60,229 bases of DNA from positions 1 through 60,229 of the forward strand of contig NZ_JAAGLN010000011.1 in the NCBI RefSeq assembly GCF_010548145.1, written 5' to 3'. The notes under the pieces are model-generated. The model worked only from the letters and a program-made list of their open reading frames with translations, made no database searches and was not told the DNA's origin. The position numbers and the translations under genes were made by a program. The stretch comes from Streptomyces sp. SID10853. Its GTDB lineage: Bacteria; Actinomycetota; Actinomycetes; Streptomycetales; Streptomycetaceae. This document shows, piece by piece, positions 16,463 through 25,086 of the stretch (within the stretch, counting starts at the first letter, position 1; each line of letters starts with the position of its first letter).

Positions 16463-17542
16463 ATGCGTACCGTCGGACGACTCGTCGTCATCGTCCTGTT
16501 CGACGGCGTCGACCTGCTCGACATCACCGGACCACCGGAAGTGTTCTCGCTCGTACGACGGGAGATGGACGCGTCGACGACCGGGCCGACGAGTGGGCCG
16601 ACGGGCGCGTCGACGAGCGGGCCGACGGGCGGTGAGCCGGGTGGCGAGGCGGGCTGCGGTGCGGCCGGGTACGAAGTCGTCCTCGCCGCCGGGACCATGG
16701 ACCCCGTCACCACCTCGGCCGGTGTGCGCGTCCTGCCCGACGCCACCTTCGACGAGGTGTCCACGAGGAGCATCGACACGCTTCTGGTGCCCGGTGCGGT
16801 CGAGATCGACAACGACCGCCGTGTCCATGCCCTCGCCGACCCCGCCGTGGTCGGCCGGGTCCGGACGCTCGCCGCCAGGGCGCGGCGGGTCACGTCCGTC
16901 TGCGTCGGCGCGCATCTGCTGGCGGCCGCCGGGCTGCTCGACGGCAAGCGCGCCACCACCCACTGGTCGACCGCGCAGCAGCTGGCCGCCGATCACCCCC
17001 GGGTCGAGGTCGACGCCGACCCGATCTTCATCCGCGAGGGCGATGTGTGGACGGGCGCGGGAATCAGCGCCTGTCTCGACCTGTCACTGGCCCTGGTCGC
17101 CGACGATTTCGGCGAGGCGCTCGCGCTCCGTGTCGCCCGCCAGCTGGTGATGTACCTGAAACGGCCGAGCGGGCAGAGCCAGTTCAGCGTCCCCCTCGAA
17201 CCTCTCTCCACGACGCGGCGCGTGGAGGACCTCCGCCACCACATCATGCGGCACATCACCGAGCGGCTCACCGTCGCGGACCTCGCCGCGTACGCCCACG
17301 TCGGGGAGCGGCAGCTCACCCGGATCTTCAAGGCCGAGCTGGGCACGACCCCGAGCGCCTATGTGGAATCGGCGCGCGTCGAAGTGGCCCGCCAGCAGCT
17401 GGAATCCACCGATGCCACGCTTGAACGGATCGTGTCCGCCTGCGGGTTCGGCACGACGGACACGCTGGTACGGGCGTTCCGCCGCAGGCTGGGCACGACA
17501 CCGACGGAGTACCGCCTCCGGTTCCGCGCCACGGCGGGCTGA
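16463..17542 (+). CDS. GlxA-family regulator: DJ-1/PfpI domain plus AraC helix-turn-helix
   Basis: A 359-residue protein. The N-terminal DJ-1/PfpI-like half (to about 220) includes LFDGVDLLDITGPPEVF and TSVCVGAHLLAAAGLLDG with the nucleophile-elbow Cys. The C-terminal 100 residues are a tandem AraC HTH (TVADLAAYAHVGERQLTRIF and RIVSACGFGTTDTLVRAF). Residues near 37-65 are a Thr/Gly/Pro insertion from GGGCCGAC-type DNA repeats, absent in typical relatives. It is divergent from the cysteine hydrolase, its likely target. Confidence 0.85.
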   Translation: MRTVGRLVVIVLFDGVDLLDITGPPEVFSLVRREMDASTTGPTSGPTGASTSGPTGGEPGGEAGCGAAGYEVVLAAGTMDPVTTSAGVRVLPDATFDEVSTRSIDTLLVPGAVEIDNDRRVHALADPAVVGRVRTLAARARRVTSVCVGAHLLAAAGLLDGKRATTHWSTAQQLAADHPRVEVDADPIFIREGDVWTGAGISACLDLSLALVADDFGEALALRVARQLVMYLKRPSGQSQFSVPLEPLSTTRRVEDLRHHIMRHITERLTVADLAAYAHVGERQLTRIFKAELGTTPSAYVESARVEVARQQLESTDATLERIVSACGFGTTDTLVRAFRRRLGTTPTEYRLRFRATAG

Positions 17543-17650
17543 CCTCACGGAGCCCGCGGCCGCCACAGGGGGCGGGGCAGGGCAGGGCAGGTGAGCGTTG
17601 AGTGTTGAGTGTTCACGCAGGTCGAGGGCGTGAGCGGTAATCTGGGAGCC

Positions 17651-18097
17651 ATGAAATCGCGTGATCTTGAGAACCTCACGCAGCTGCGCCGGGCGCGGGA
17701 TCTGATCGACCGGGAGTACGCGAGCCCGCTCGACGTGCCCGCGATGGCCCGGCACGCGCTCATGTCGCCCGGGCACTTCTCGCGGCAGTTCCGTGCGGCC
17801 TACGGCGAGACGCCGTACAGCTATCTCATGACCCGCCGTGTGGAGCGGGCGATGGCGCTGCTGCGCGGCGGTACGAGTGTGACCGACGCGTGCATGGAGG
17901 TCGGCTGTACGTCGCTCGGCTCGTTCAGCTCGCGGTTCAGCGAACTCGTGGGGGAGTCGCCGACCGCGTACCGCGCCCGGGAACACCGTGCCGTGCGGGC
18001 GATGCCCGCATGCGTGGCGAAGGTCCGTACCCGTCCGGTCAGGAACACTCCGGCGGCAAGCGGCGGAATTGCGGAAACGGGCCAGGACAGGACTTAG
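17651..18097 (+). CDS. Short AraC-family regulator
   Basis: A 148-residue protein that is almost only an AraC DNA-binding domain: DVPAMARHALMSPGHFSRQF and TDACMEVGCTSLGSFSSRF are the two HTH units. No sensory domain is attached. TAATCT at 17638-17643 lies 7 nt before ATG 17651. The VOC gene follows 10 nt later on the same strand, a frequent arrangement in Streptomyces, and the two are probably co-expressed with the VOC protein acting as enzyme or ligand partner. Confidence 0.85.
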   Translation: MKSRDLENLTQLRRARDLIDREYASPLDVPAMARHALMSPGHFSRQFRAAYGETPYSYLMTRRVERAMALLRGGTSVTDACMEVGCTSLGSFSSRFSELVGESPTAYRAREHRAVRAMPACVAKVRTRPVRNTPAASGGIAETGQDRT

Positions 18098-18107
18098 CTT
18101 GGGCCGC

Positions 18108-18518
18108 ATGACCATCGCTCTGCAGTACTGCCACATCACCGTCAACGACCCGGACGAGGCCCTCGCCTTCTACCGTGACGCGCTCGGGCTCGAAGTCCGC
18201 AACGACGTGACGTCGGGCGCGTTCCGCTGGGTCACCCTCGGCAGCCCGTCCCAGCCCGGCCTCGAGATCGTGATCTCGGAGCCGCACGCGGGCCGGTCCC
18301 AGGCCGACGGCGACGCACTGCAGGAACTGCTCACCAAGGGCGTCCTGCCGAACATCGTCTTCTGCTCCGACGATCTCGACGCGGCCTTCGAGAAGGTACG
18401 GGCATCCGGCGCGGAGGTGCTCCAGGAGCCCATCGACCAGCCGTGGGGGCCGCGGGACTGCGCGTTCCGCGACCCGTCGGGCAACATGGTGCGGATCTCG
18501 CAGGCACCGAAGGCGTAG
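18108..18518 (+). CDS. VOC (glyoxalase/dioxygenase-like) protein
   Basis: A 136-residue vicinal oxygen chelate protein with two beta-alpha-beta-beta-beta modules: MTIALQYCHITVNDPDEALA (His metal ligand) with FYRDALGLEV, and ending RDCAFRDPSGNMVRISQ. These proteins bind a divalent metal with His/Glu ligands and act in glyoxalase, dioxygenase or drug-binding roles. TAGCTT at 18095-18100 lies 7 nt before ATG 18108. Substrate unknown. Its last 23 nt, including the stop, are repeated exactly 56 nt downstream. Confidence 0.85.
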   Translation: MTIALQYCHITVNDPDEALAFYRDALGLEVRNDVTSGAFRWVTLGSPSQPGLEIVISEPHAGRSQADGDALQELLTKGVLPNIVFCSDDLDAAFEKVRASGAEVLQEPIDQPWGPRDCAFRDPSGNMVRISQAPKA

Positions 18519-18603
18519 CGGGAGCCGGAGCCGGAGCCGGGGCGTAGCCGGGCAGGCAGGCACCGAAGGCGTAGCGGGACCGGGCACCTGAGGCATAGCG
18601 GGG
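18501..18603. repeat. Stop-codon-containing 23-bp repeat after the VOC gene
   Basis: The 23 nt at 18501-18523 (VOC end, TAG at 18516-18518) recur exactly at 18557-18579 and, degraded, at about 18581-18603. GGAGCC triplet repeats fill part of the gap. Confidence 0.85.
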
Positions 18604-18648
18604 ACCGACGTCGGCGCCCACGCCGGATGTCACTGCGGGGGCGGGGCG

Positions 18649-18864
18649 TCAGCTCTGTGCGGTGCCGTCGCCCGCCTGCGCGGCGCCGTCAGCTGTGCCT
18701 GCCCTCTCGCGCATCTTGCGCACCAGCTCGGCCTTCTGGTCGGCCGCACCCCGGCGGTCGAGGTTGCGGTGCGGACCGTTGTTCTGCCGTTCGGCGCGGG
18801 ACAGCTTCTTGCGCTGGCCGCCGCCCATACCCACGGGGTTGTTGATGTTCTTGCTCACGGTCAT
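18649..18864 (-). CDS. DUF6243-like small basic protein
   Basis: A 71-residue protein starting MTVSKNINNPVGMGGGQRKK and rich in Lys, Arg and Gly, with KAELVRKMRERAG in a helical C-terminal part. The pattern N-N-P-V-G-M-G-G followed by R-K-K-L-S-R-A-E matches the small Streptomyces family DUF6243. GGGAG lies 7 nt before the ATG (18862-18864). Possibly nucleic-acid binding because of its charge; no function is known to me. Confidence 0.7.
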   Translation of the reverse strand: MTVSKNINNPVGMGGGQRKKLSRAERQNNGPHRNLDRRGAADQKAELVRKMRERAGTADGAAQAGDGTAQS

Positions 18865-18956
18865 GGGTTCTCCCGGTAGTGATGTGAAGTGATCTACGGG
18901 TGCATCGGTGGGGACGGGCAGCGACACGGTGACACGGCGACGTACGGCGACGTACG

Positions 18957-18987
18957 TCGAAGGACGTCGAAGGACGTCGAAGGACGT
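18957..18987. repeat. Three tandem AGGACGTCGA units
   Basis: The 10-bp unit is repeated three times upstream of the Ku remnant, after a CGACGTACG-rich tract. It marks the left edge of the decayed accessory segment. Confidence 0.6.
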
Positions 18988-19130
18988 CAGCAGAGGCCCG
19001 TCACGCTCTCACTCGTGAATCGGCGTCTGGAAGAGCGTGACCTGGAAGAACATGACAAAGACGTTACCCGGTTCCGCGAGGCCCGCATACCAGCCGTTTT
19101 CCGGTAGGCCCGGCACCGCAACCACGGGGC

Positions 19131-19440
19131 GTGACACCTCGCTCACTCCTCGACGGCCTCCGCATCGACCCGATCCGCATGGCCGACGGCTACTACCTGG
19201 CCGCGAACGGCAGCGTCGCCGCAAAGCCCTACACCCTGCTGCGCCAGGCCCTGGAACGCAGCTCGAAGGTCGCCATCGCCAAGTTCGCGTGGCACGGGCG
19301 GGAGCGTCTGGGCGTGCTGCGGGTCGTGGACGACGTGATCGTGCTGCACTCGATGAAGTGGCCTGATGAAGTCCGCCGGCCTGAGGACGCAGGCAGGGCG
19401 CCTGAGGCAGAGGTGAGCGATGTCGAGATCGACGCGGCTG
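19131..19440 (+). pseudogene. Fragment of a Ku-type DNA end-binding protein
   Basis: The frame starting at GTG 19131 reads IRMADGYYLAANGSVAAKPY, then ALERSSKVAIAKFAWHGRER, VDDVIVLHSMKWPDEVR and SDVEIDAA. This is the central to late core of bacterial Ku (the YYL...KPY...LERSGKVAIAK...HSLRFPDE pattern). Normal Ku is about 270-350 residues; only about 95 remain and the N-terminal half is missing. Downstream the frame loses meaning near 19440, where sequence switches to a polymorphic-toxin tail in another frame. The fragment is not a working end-joining protein. Confidence 0.65.
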
Positions 19441-20290
19441 TTGAGCGGAAGCTTCACAGGTTGCGCATGGACCGCATCCTGGTTCGTCCCCGGCAAGGCA
19501 ATCAAGGCGATCGGAGATGCAATACGCGCCGTCGACGCCTCGATGCGTACGGGCATCGGAGTCCGGGACGCGCTCACGGCTCTGAAGGCACTGGATCTGG
19601 ACGCTGCGGCCCTCGCCAAGCTTGAGGACACCGTCCACGTCTACGAAGACATCCTCACCGCCTGCAAGACCAACAGCTTCCCCGGCGAAACCCAGGTGTT
19701 GCTGGCTGACGGCACGCACAGACCGATCCGTGACATCCACATCGGTGACCTGGTTATGGCCACCGATCCCAGCACAGGCCGCAATGCCCCGGAACCGATC
19801 ACTGACACCTGCCGACACGGCACCGACCACCTGGTCGACATCGTTATGACCGACGGGTCCTCCCTGACCAGCACGACCGGGCACCGTCTGTACGTAGTGG
19901 GGCGCGGCTGGACCCGAGTATCGGGTCTGAGCACAGGCGTACGACTTCGCACCCAGGACGGAACGGTGCAGACGGTGACCGGGCTCCACGACCGGCCCGG
20001 GCTGGCACCGCAGGAGGTCTTCGGCCTGACGGTCGGCGGTCTGCACACGTTCTATGTCAGCTCTGAGGGTGCACAGCGGCGGGAGGTGCTGGTGCACAAC
20101 TGCACCAACATCGTGGCCGATGAGGGCATCGAGGGGGCGCATACCCTCCGTGACCACGTGGTTCGTACTGACAAGCAGATGGCGGATGACGCCATCGTGA
20201 AGGGGATCGCAACGAGGTGGAACGACGAGGCGACAGCCGCACAATCACAAACCGACCAAATTCGTCGTGTACACGTCCTACCTGCAGTGA
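19441..20290 (+). pseudogene. Hint domain and RNase-type toxin tail of a polymorphic toxin (decayed)
   Basis: The frame reads a pretoxin segment, then a Hint protease domain: CKTNSFPGETQVLLADGTHR near 19663 and the closing GGLHTFYVSSEG plus VLVHNC near 20085-20103. After it, EGAHTLRDHVVRTDKQMADD and IATRWNDEATAAQ resemble the RNase A-like CDI toxin family. The frame then shifts; another frame ends KPTKFVVYTSYLQ with TGA at 20288-20290, fitting the family's C-terminus, so roughly 40 residues appear deleted. No start, no secretion or N-terminal region exists. The candidate immunity gene begins 12 nt later. Confidence 0.65.
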
Positions 20291-20302
20291 GGAAGAATCC
20301 CG

Positions 20303-21016
20303 ATGGAGCAGGGCATGAAGCAGGACGAAGAGAGCGATGCGGAGGGGTACGAAGAGTTCATCCTGGATATCGGGCTGAGCTGGATGGCGTCGAAGTCCGA
20401 GTACCCGGCGTGGCTTTCCGAGGAGGACTTCAACCAGTTTGTCCCCAAGGGCGGGCCGGTAGACGTACAACTCAGCATCGTGGACGAATCCATTACCGAG
20501 TTCGAACGCACGGCTGGTATGCAGATCGGCGAGGACGTACGGCGGCTACTGGACTCGGAATTGCCGGATGAGGTGATCCGCACTGTGTGGCTCGGCGTCA
20601 CGAAGTCGTACTTCGACCCCGCGAAGCATGGGATGACCGGACGAGACTGGATGCGCCGGATCGAAATGGTATGGACCGCCAGTGCGCGCCGGCTGGACGC
20701 GGCGTTCGTCCCGCCCCCACCGCACCCGGTGACCGATGCCGGTCTACGAAGCGCTGTTCTGGACCAGATCCGTCCTGTCGCGGATGAGCTGGAGCAGGCG
20801 GCCTCGAAGCGCTCTGTGCCGGGTGTGGTGCCTGCGCTGCAGCAGGTCGTCAGCGAAGCCTGCGCGGACCTCGGATACCGGCTGTTCCTGAGGGCTATGA
20901 AGGCGTACTCCGTGGAGGTCAGCGAAGAACGCTGCGAGATGTTCCTCGCTCTTGGTGAACGTTTCGGGTACCCGGAGTTCCTCGTCGACGACAATCTCAA
21001 CGTCAGAGTCGACTGA
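20303..21016 (+). CDS. Putative immunity protein for the adjacent toxin remnant
   Basis: A 237-residue acidic soluble protein starting MEQGMKQDEESDAEGYEEFI and containing LSEEDFNQFVPKGGPVDVQL and FVPPPPHPVTDAG. No family is recognised. It starts 12 nt after the toxin-frame stop with AGGAAG as ribosome site, the normal toxin-immunity layout. Acidic character suits an inhibitor of a basic RNase. The frame is intact even though the toxin is broken, so it may still protect against related toxins. The assignment is by position only. Confidence 0.5.
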   Translation: MEQGMKQDEESDAEGYEEFILDIGLSWMASKSEYPAWLSEEDFNQFVPKGGPVDVQLSIVDESITEFERTAGMQIGEDVRRLLDSELPDEVIRTVWLGVTKSYFDPAKHGMTGRDWMRRIEMVWTASARRLDAAFVPPPPHPVTDAGLRSAVLDQIRPVADELEQAASKRSVPGVVPALQQVVSEACADLGYRLFLRAMKAYSVEVSEERCEMFLALGERFGYPEFLVDDNLNVRVD

Positions 21017-21215
21017 GCTCTACAACAGGCCCTGCTGAAGCTGTTCTGTGCACAATCCGGCTTCGGCGGGGCCTGTTCAGCTCGCACTTTGGTCGTCGTC
21101 TTGCCTGCCACCGTGGGTGCCGTTGAGCCATACGATCATGGAAACCACGCTAACGCTGGACGGGTGAACGGCGGTCGCCGTCCACGGACGGCGGGCCGGG
21201 AATACTGTCGCGGGC

Positions 21216-21953
21216 ATGGCCGAACCCGATACCCACCATGTTCACCGTCCCCGCGATTCCCGCGATTCCCGCGATGCCTGCCGTGCGATCCGTGCGATCC
21301 GTGCGACCCGGGAGGCTTACGACGCTGCGGCCCCCACCTATGCGGAGCTGTTCCGCGACACGCTGCGGGACAGCCCTCTGGACCGCGCGTTCCTGAATGC
21401 CTTCGCCGAGGCCGTCGGCGCGCAGGGAGAAGGCAGGGTGGCTGATGTGGGGTGTGGGCCTGGCCATGTCACCTCGTATCTGAGTGAGTTGGGGCTGGCC
21501 GCGTTCGGTGTCGATGCCTCTCCGGTGATGATCGGGTTGGCCCGGCAGGCTTATCCGGACCTGCGGTTCGACGTGGGCTCGATGGCAGCCCTGAACATCG
21601 CTGACGGTGCGCTGGGCGGCGTACTGTCGCGGTGGTCCATCATTCACACCCCGCCCCATGAACTTCCCGCTGTCGTGCGGGAGTTCCACCGCGTGCTGGC
21701 GCCCGGCGGCCACCTCCTGATCGGCTTCTCGGCCGGCGACGATCCGGCCGGCCCGCCGCAGGTCTTCGATCACGCGGTCGCGCCGGCGTACCGCTGGTCG
21801 CCGGACCAGCTGGCCGCGATGCTGCGCGAGGCCGGGTTGGCCGAGGTGGCCCGGATGGTTCGCGCGCCTCAGCCGACCGACCGGCGGCAGTTCCAGGAGA
21901 TCCACCTCCTCGCCCGCAAGGCTCAGCAGGGCGCTGCCCGGCCGGGTGCCTGA
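21216..21953 (+). CDS. Class I SAM-dependent methyltransferase
   Basis: A 245-residue methyltransferase with motif I VADVGCGPGHVTSYL, FGVDASPVMIGLA as motif II and HRVLAPGGHLLIGF as the later strand. N-terminal residues 10-35 (PRDSRDSRDA, AIRAIRAT) come from short tandem CGCGATTCC and GTGCGATCC repeats and are probably disordered. TACTGT at 21203-21208 lies 7 nt before ATG 21216. Substrate unknown; the fold suits a small-molecule methyltransferase. Confidence 0.85.
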   Translation: MAEPDTHHVHRPRDSRDSRDACRAIRAIRATREAYDAAAPTYAELFRDTLRDSPLDRAFLNAFAEAVGAQGEGRVADVGCGPGHVTSYLSELGLAAFGVDASPVMIGLARQAYPDLRFDVGSMAALNIADGALGGVLSRWSIIHTPPHELPAVVREFHRVLAPGGHLLIGFSAGDDPAGPPQVFDHAVAPAYRWSPDQLAAMLREAGLAEVARMVRAPQPTDRRQFQEIHLLARKAQQGAARPGA

Positions 21954-21963
21954 CCGCGGCGGA

Positions 21964-22605
21964 TCAGAGGTGGAGTTCGGGCGGGAAGCCGGTCCAGCGC
22001 AGCTCTTCGGGCAGGTGCCGCATGTCGTTGTAGAAGAGCACGGCGGACGGCTTGCCGGGTGTGTAGCGGAGGACCGTCAGAGCCGCGTTGCTGTGGTTGA
22101 TGCCCAGCCAGCGCCACTGGGGTGCGTCGAGGGCGGCCCGGATGAGCCAGCCGATGAGGAAGTTGTGCGTGACGACCAGCTCATGGCGGGGACCGTCACC
22201 GTCGGCCGGGCCGGTGAATTCCGCGACCGCTCGCCGGGCCAGCGCCGGACCGCCGTTGCGCTCCTCGTCCGAGAACTGCGCGAGGAAACCGAGCAGGGCA
22301 TCGGCCGAATCCGGCGGCAGCTCATCCTTCGTGGGCAGGTAGGGGATGTAGTCACCGGCCGGTTCCGACTGGTGCAGCGGGACGCCGTCGAGCTGCGCGC
22401 CGATCAGCTGGGCCGTCTGCCGCGCCCGGGGGAGCGGCCCGTGGTGGATCGCCGAGAGCGGGGCACTCCGGAGCCGTTCCCCGAGCAGAACGGCCTGACG
22501 CCGGCCGCTGGCCGTCAGGGTGGTCTCATCCGCCGAGGCTTCGCCGTGCCGGGCGAGGTAGAGGCATCGGGTGGCTTTCTCTGTATCTGTATCTCTGTCT
22601 GTCAT
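21964..22605 (-). CDS. Histidine phosphatase family protein
   Basis: A 213-residue phosphoglycerate-mutase-like phosphatase. LYLARHGEAS holds the phosphorylated His of the RHG motif, GPLPRARQTAQLI the second Arg, and ELVVTHNFLIGWLIR the second catalytic His. The protein is cytoplasmic with no signal. It converges on the methyltransferase gene with 10 nt between stops. Substrate specificity cannot be told. Confidence 0.87.
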   Translation of the reverse strand: MTDRDTDTEKATRCLYLARHGEASADETTLTASGRRQAVLLGERLRSAPLSAIHHGPLPRARQTAQLIGAQLDGVPLHQSEPAGDYIPYLPTKDELPPDSADALLGFLAQFSDEERNGGPALARRAVAEFTGPADGDGPRHELVVTHNFLIGWLIRAALDAPQWRWLGINHSNAALTVLRYTPGKPSAVLFYNDMRHLPEELRWTGFPPELHL

Positions 22606-22739
22606 GTCCCCGGCTCTGTCGTGTTCAGCGGATCGGCGATCGGCGATCCGTGATCTGTATCGCGTATGTCAGGGACGGACGCCGAGGCACTCCTGCGTGG
22701 TTCCGTCGCGGTGCGGGTGCCCTGTGCCGGCCGGACTCT

Positions 22740-23858
22740 TCACCGGCTCATCGGCTGTCGATGCCTCAGCTCCACGACGTCGGCGACCACGCAGCTGACG
22801 TTGTCGGGACCTCCGTAGCCATTGGCGAGGGCGACGAGTTCGCGTACGGCCTGTTCCGGATCCCGTACATCGGCGAGCACTTGGCGAATTTCCGTGGCCT
22901 GGACGACGGTCGACAGGCCGTCGGAGCAGAGCAGGTAACGGTCTCCGTGCTGAGCGTCGTGCAGGCGCATATCTGTGGTGCAGTCGGCCGCTCCATGGCC
23001 GAGGGCGCGTATCAGCAGTGCCCGCTGGGGGTGGGAGACGGCTTCCTCCGGGGTGAGGCGGCCTTCGTCGACCATCGACTGCACCATGGTGTGGTCGTGG
23101 GTGATCTGGAACAGCTCTCCGTCGCGCAGAAGGCAGACGCGGGAGTCGCCGATGTGGACGAGAGCCAGCTGTGACCCCGTCCAGAGCATGGCGGTGAGCG
23201 TGGTCCCGTCCGCTGCGGAGCCGGAGCCGGAGCCGGAGGCGGATCCGGTCCGGGTGATGTCGTGCACGGCCCGCCTGGCCTGCTCGACCGCTTCCTCCAG
23301 GACGTTGAGGAGACCGCCCTCCGCGATGGTGCCGGTTTCGAGGTGCTTGAGCGCGTCGACGGCGGCCGCGCTGGCGGGGGCCCCTTGGGCACCGCAGCCG
23401 TCGGCGACGGCGAGCAGACGAGGACCCGCGTAGGCGGTGTCCTGATTGCTCTCGCGGACAAGGCCCGTGTCGGAAAGGGCGGCGTAGCGGAGGCCCAGGG
23501 GTCTGGTGGTCGGAGACATGGCGGGGTCCTTCCGGGACAGATGGTCGATGAGGAAGGAAGCGAGGTCCCGCCGAGCTGCGGTGTCGGCCTCGGCTTGGGC
23601 CCAGAACGACCGGATCTCCTGGGCCGCCGGGTCCGGCTCCAGCGTGGAGACGTACTGGATACGGGCCAGAGGCATCCCCAGCCGCCGGAGCCAGGCGACC
23701 AGGCGGGCCTGGTCGAGCTGGGCCGGCGCGTAGAAGCGATAGCCGCTCACCGGGTCGACGCGGGCCGGGGTCAGCAGGCCGAGCTCGTCGTAAAGACGCA
23801 GCGCCTTCGGCGACAGACGGGACGCCTTCGCGAAGGCCCCGATGGTCAGCAGCCCCAT
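22740..23858 (-). CDS. MerR-PP2C fusion: regulator with protein phosphatase domain
   Basis: A 372-residue protein. Residues 1-70 are a MerR helix-turn-helix (LLTIGAFAKASRLSPKALRL, YDELGLLTPARVDP). From about residue 115 a PP2C phosphatase follows: LVRESNQDTAY, LAVADGCG, VHIGDSRVCLL, LLCSDGLS and GGPDNVSCVV provide the metal-binding aspartates. AGGGAG precedes ATG 23856-23858. The domain pair suggests direct coupling of Ser/Thr dephosphorylation to transcription. A Gly-Ser insertion (SGSGSGSAADG) interrupts the phosphatase domain in a surface loop. Confidence 0.85.
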   Translation of the reverse strand: MGLLTIGAFAKASRLSPKALRLYDELGLLTPARVDPVSGYRFYAPAQLDQARLVAWLRRLGMPLARIQYVSTLEPDPAAQEIRSFWAQAEADTAARRDLASFLIDHLSRKDPAMSPTTRPLGLRYAALSDTGLVRESNQDTAYAGPRLLAVADGCGAQGAPASAAAVDALKHLETGTIAEGGLLNVLEEAVEQARRAVHDITRTGSASGSGSGSAADGTTLTAMLWTGSQLALVHIGDSRVCLLRDGELFQITHDHTMVQSMVDEGRLTPEEAVSHPQRALLIRALGHGAADCTTDMRLHDAQHGDRYLLCSDGLSTVVQATEIRQVLADVRDPEQAVRELVALANGYGGPDNVSCVVADVVELRHRQPMSR

Positions 23859-24207
23859 GAGCGCTCCCTGTTCCTCCTCATGCCGAGCATGTCGCCCGGC
23901 CCCACCGATGCTGTGGCTTTCCCCAAGGTGAAGGTCAACTGCCGGGTAGCCGACTGTTCGTCCGACTGAGGGAGTGCCTGGTCGGCCGGCGCGCGGACAG
24001 TCGGTGCACACAGGCAGTCCACCGGTGTACGCACCGGACTGGTCGTGCGTGGACGTGCGTATCGACAGGCACCGCTGCACCAACTGCATCAGCTCGGAAG
24101 TACCAGCAGACTCGGCCGAGAGGATATGCGCCGGCGCTGCTCGCCACCTGTCCGCGAAGGCGTCGACCGACGCGGCGATCCCCCTGGGCGATCGCCCAGG
24201 GCCTGCG
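23859..24207. other. 349-nt intergenic region without a gene
   Basis: No convincing coding frame or RNA is visible. It contains the upstream region of the MerR-PP2C gene (leftward) and the 3' end of a TetR gene. One local inverted repeat GATCGCCCAGGG-type near 24187-24200 is weak. Confidence 0.5.
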
Positions 24208-24918
24208 TCAGCTGCGGCGCGTGAGTCCGTCGAGGATCAGCCCGATGGTGAAGTCGAAGCGTTCGTGGTCGGCTCCCGCGGTGAGTTCGGCGGCGTAGCG
24301 CTTGGTCTGCGGGAATGTGTCGGGCAGCTCGGCGTACCGCTGCAGCATGTCGTCGCGGCCGCCGGGCCACTCGTCGCCGCTGCGGCCGAGCAGGGAGAGC
24401 TCCAGGGTGTAGGAGCTGATGTAGAGCGACAGGGCGTCCATGCCCCAGGCGGCCCTCTGCGGAGCCACGCCGCCCGCGAGCAGAAGGGCGAGCATGCATT
24501 CGGCGAGGCGCAGTGTGTCGTTGTTCGTGGGCGCGGCCGCGAGGGCGGCCCGGGAGATGCCCGGGTAGCGCAGGTACTGGTCGCGCAGGCGGGCGCAGAC
24601 GCCGGTGAGTTGCTCGCGCCAGGTGGCGGGGTCCGGCTGGGGCAGGGCGAGTTCGGCGCACAGCCGGCCGATGAGCAGCTCGTCCAGGTCGTCCTTGTTG
24701 ACGACGTGGGCGTACAGCGACGCGGATCCGGTGTCCAGGGCGGCTGCCACGCGGCGCATGGTCAGCGCTGGATAGCCCTCCCGCGCCACGATGTCGAGCG
24801 CGGCCTCGATGATCGCGTCAACCGTGATCGGTTTCGTGCGCCGACCCCGCTTCGGGCCCGCTTCGGACACGGGCTGGTGGTGCCGCGCGGCGCGCCGCTG
24901 CTGAGGGGTTGGTGCCAT
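24208..24918 (-). CDS. TetR-family regulator (TetR_C tetracycline-type)
   Basis: A 236-residue protein. The HTH is AALDIVAREGYPALTMRRVA plus SASLYAHVVNKDDLDELL near residues 35-85, and the C-terminal ligand domain continues through ALSLYISSYTLELSLLG. ATG at 24916-24918 is chosen because a basic N-terminal tail precedes the HTH. It is divergent from an SDR gene; TAGTA direct copies flank AGC...GCT half-sites near 24976-25000 in the shared region and may be its operator. The SDR is the likely target. Confidence 0.85.
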   Translation of the reverse strand: MAPTPQQRRAARHHQPVSEAGPKRGRRTKPITVDAIIEAALDIVAREGYPALTMRRVAAALDTGSASLYAHVVNKDDLDELLIGRLCAELALPQPDPATWREQLTGVCARLRDQYLRYPGISRAALAAAPTNNDTLRLAECMLALLLAGGVAPQRAAWGMDALSLYISSYTLELSLLGRSGDEWPGGRDDMLQRYAELPDTFPQTKRYAAELTAGADHERFDFTIGLILDGLTRRS

Positions 24919-25086
24919 GCCCCGACCGTACCCGCCGGACGAACCACGTTCCACTTCAACGAGCAGTGATCGTGTTAGTACGAGCGGTGCTCTAGTATGG
25001 ATTGGCGTTCGCTTGTCAGGCGCCAGAGCACCGTCGGAGCGCCGCGTGTCTGCTGCAAGTCGCCCCAGCAACGAAAGGTGTGCGTA

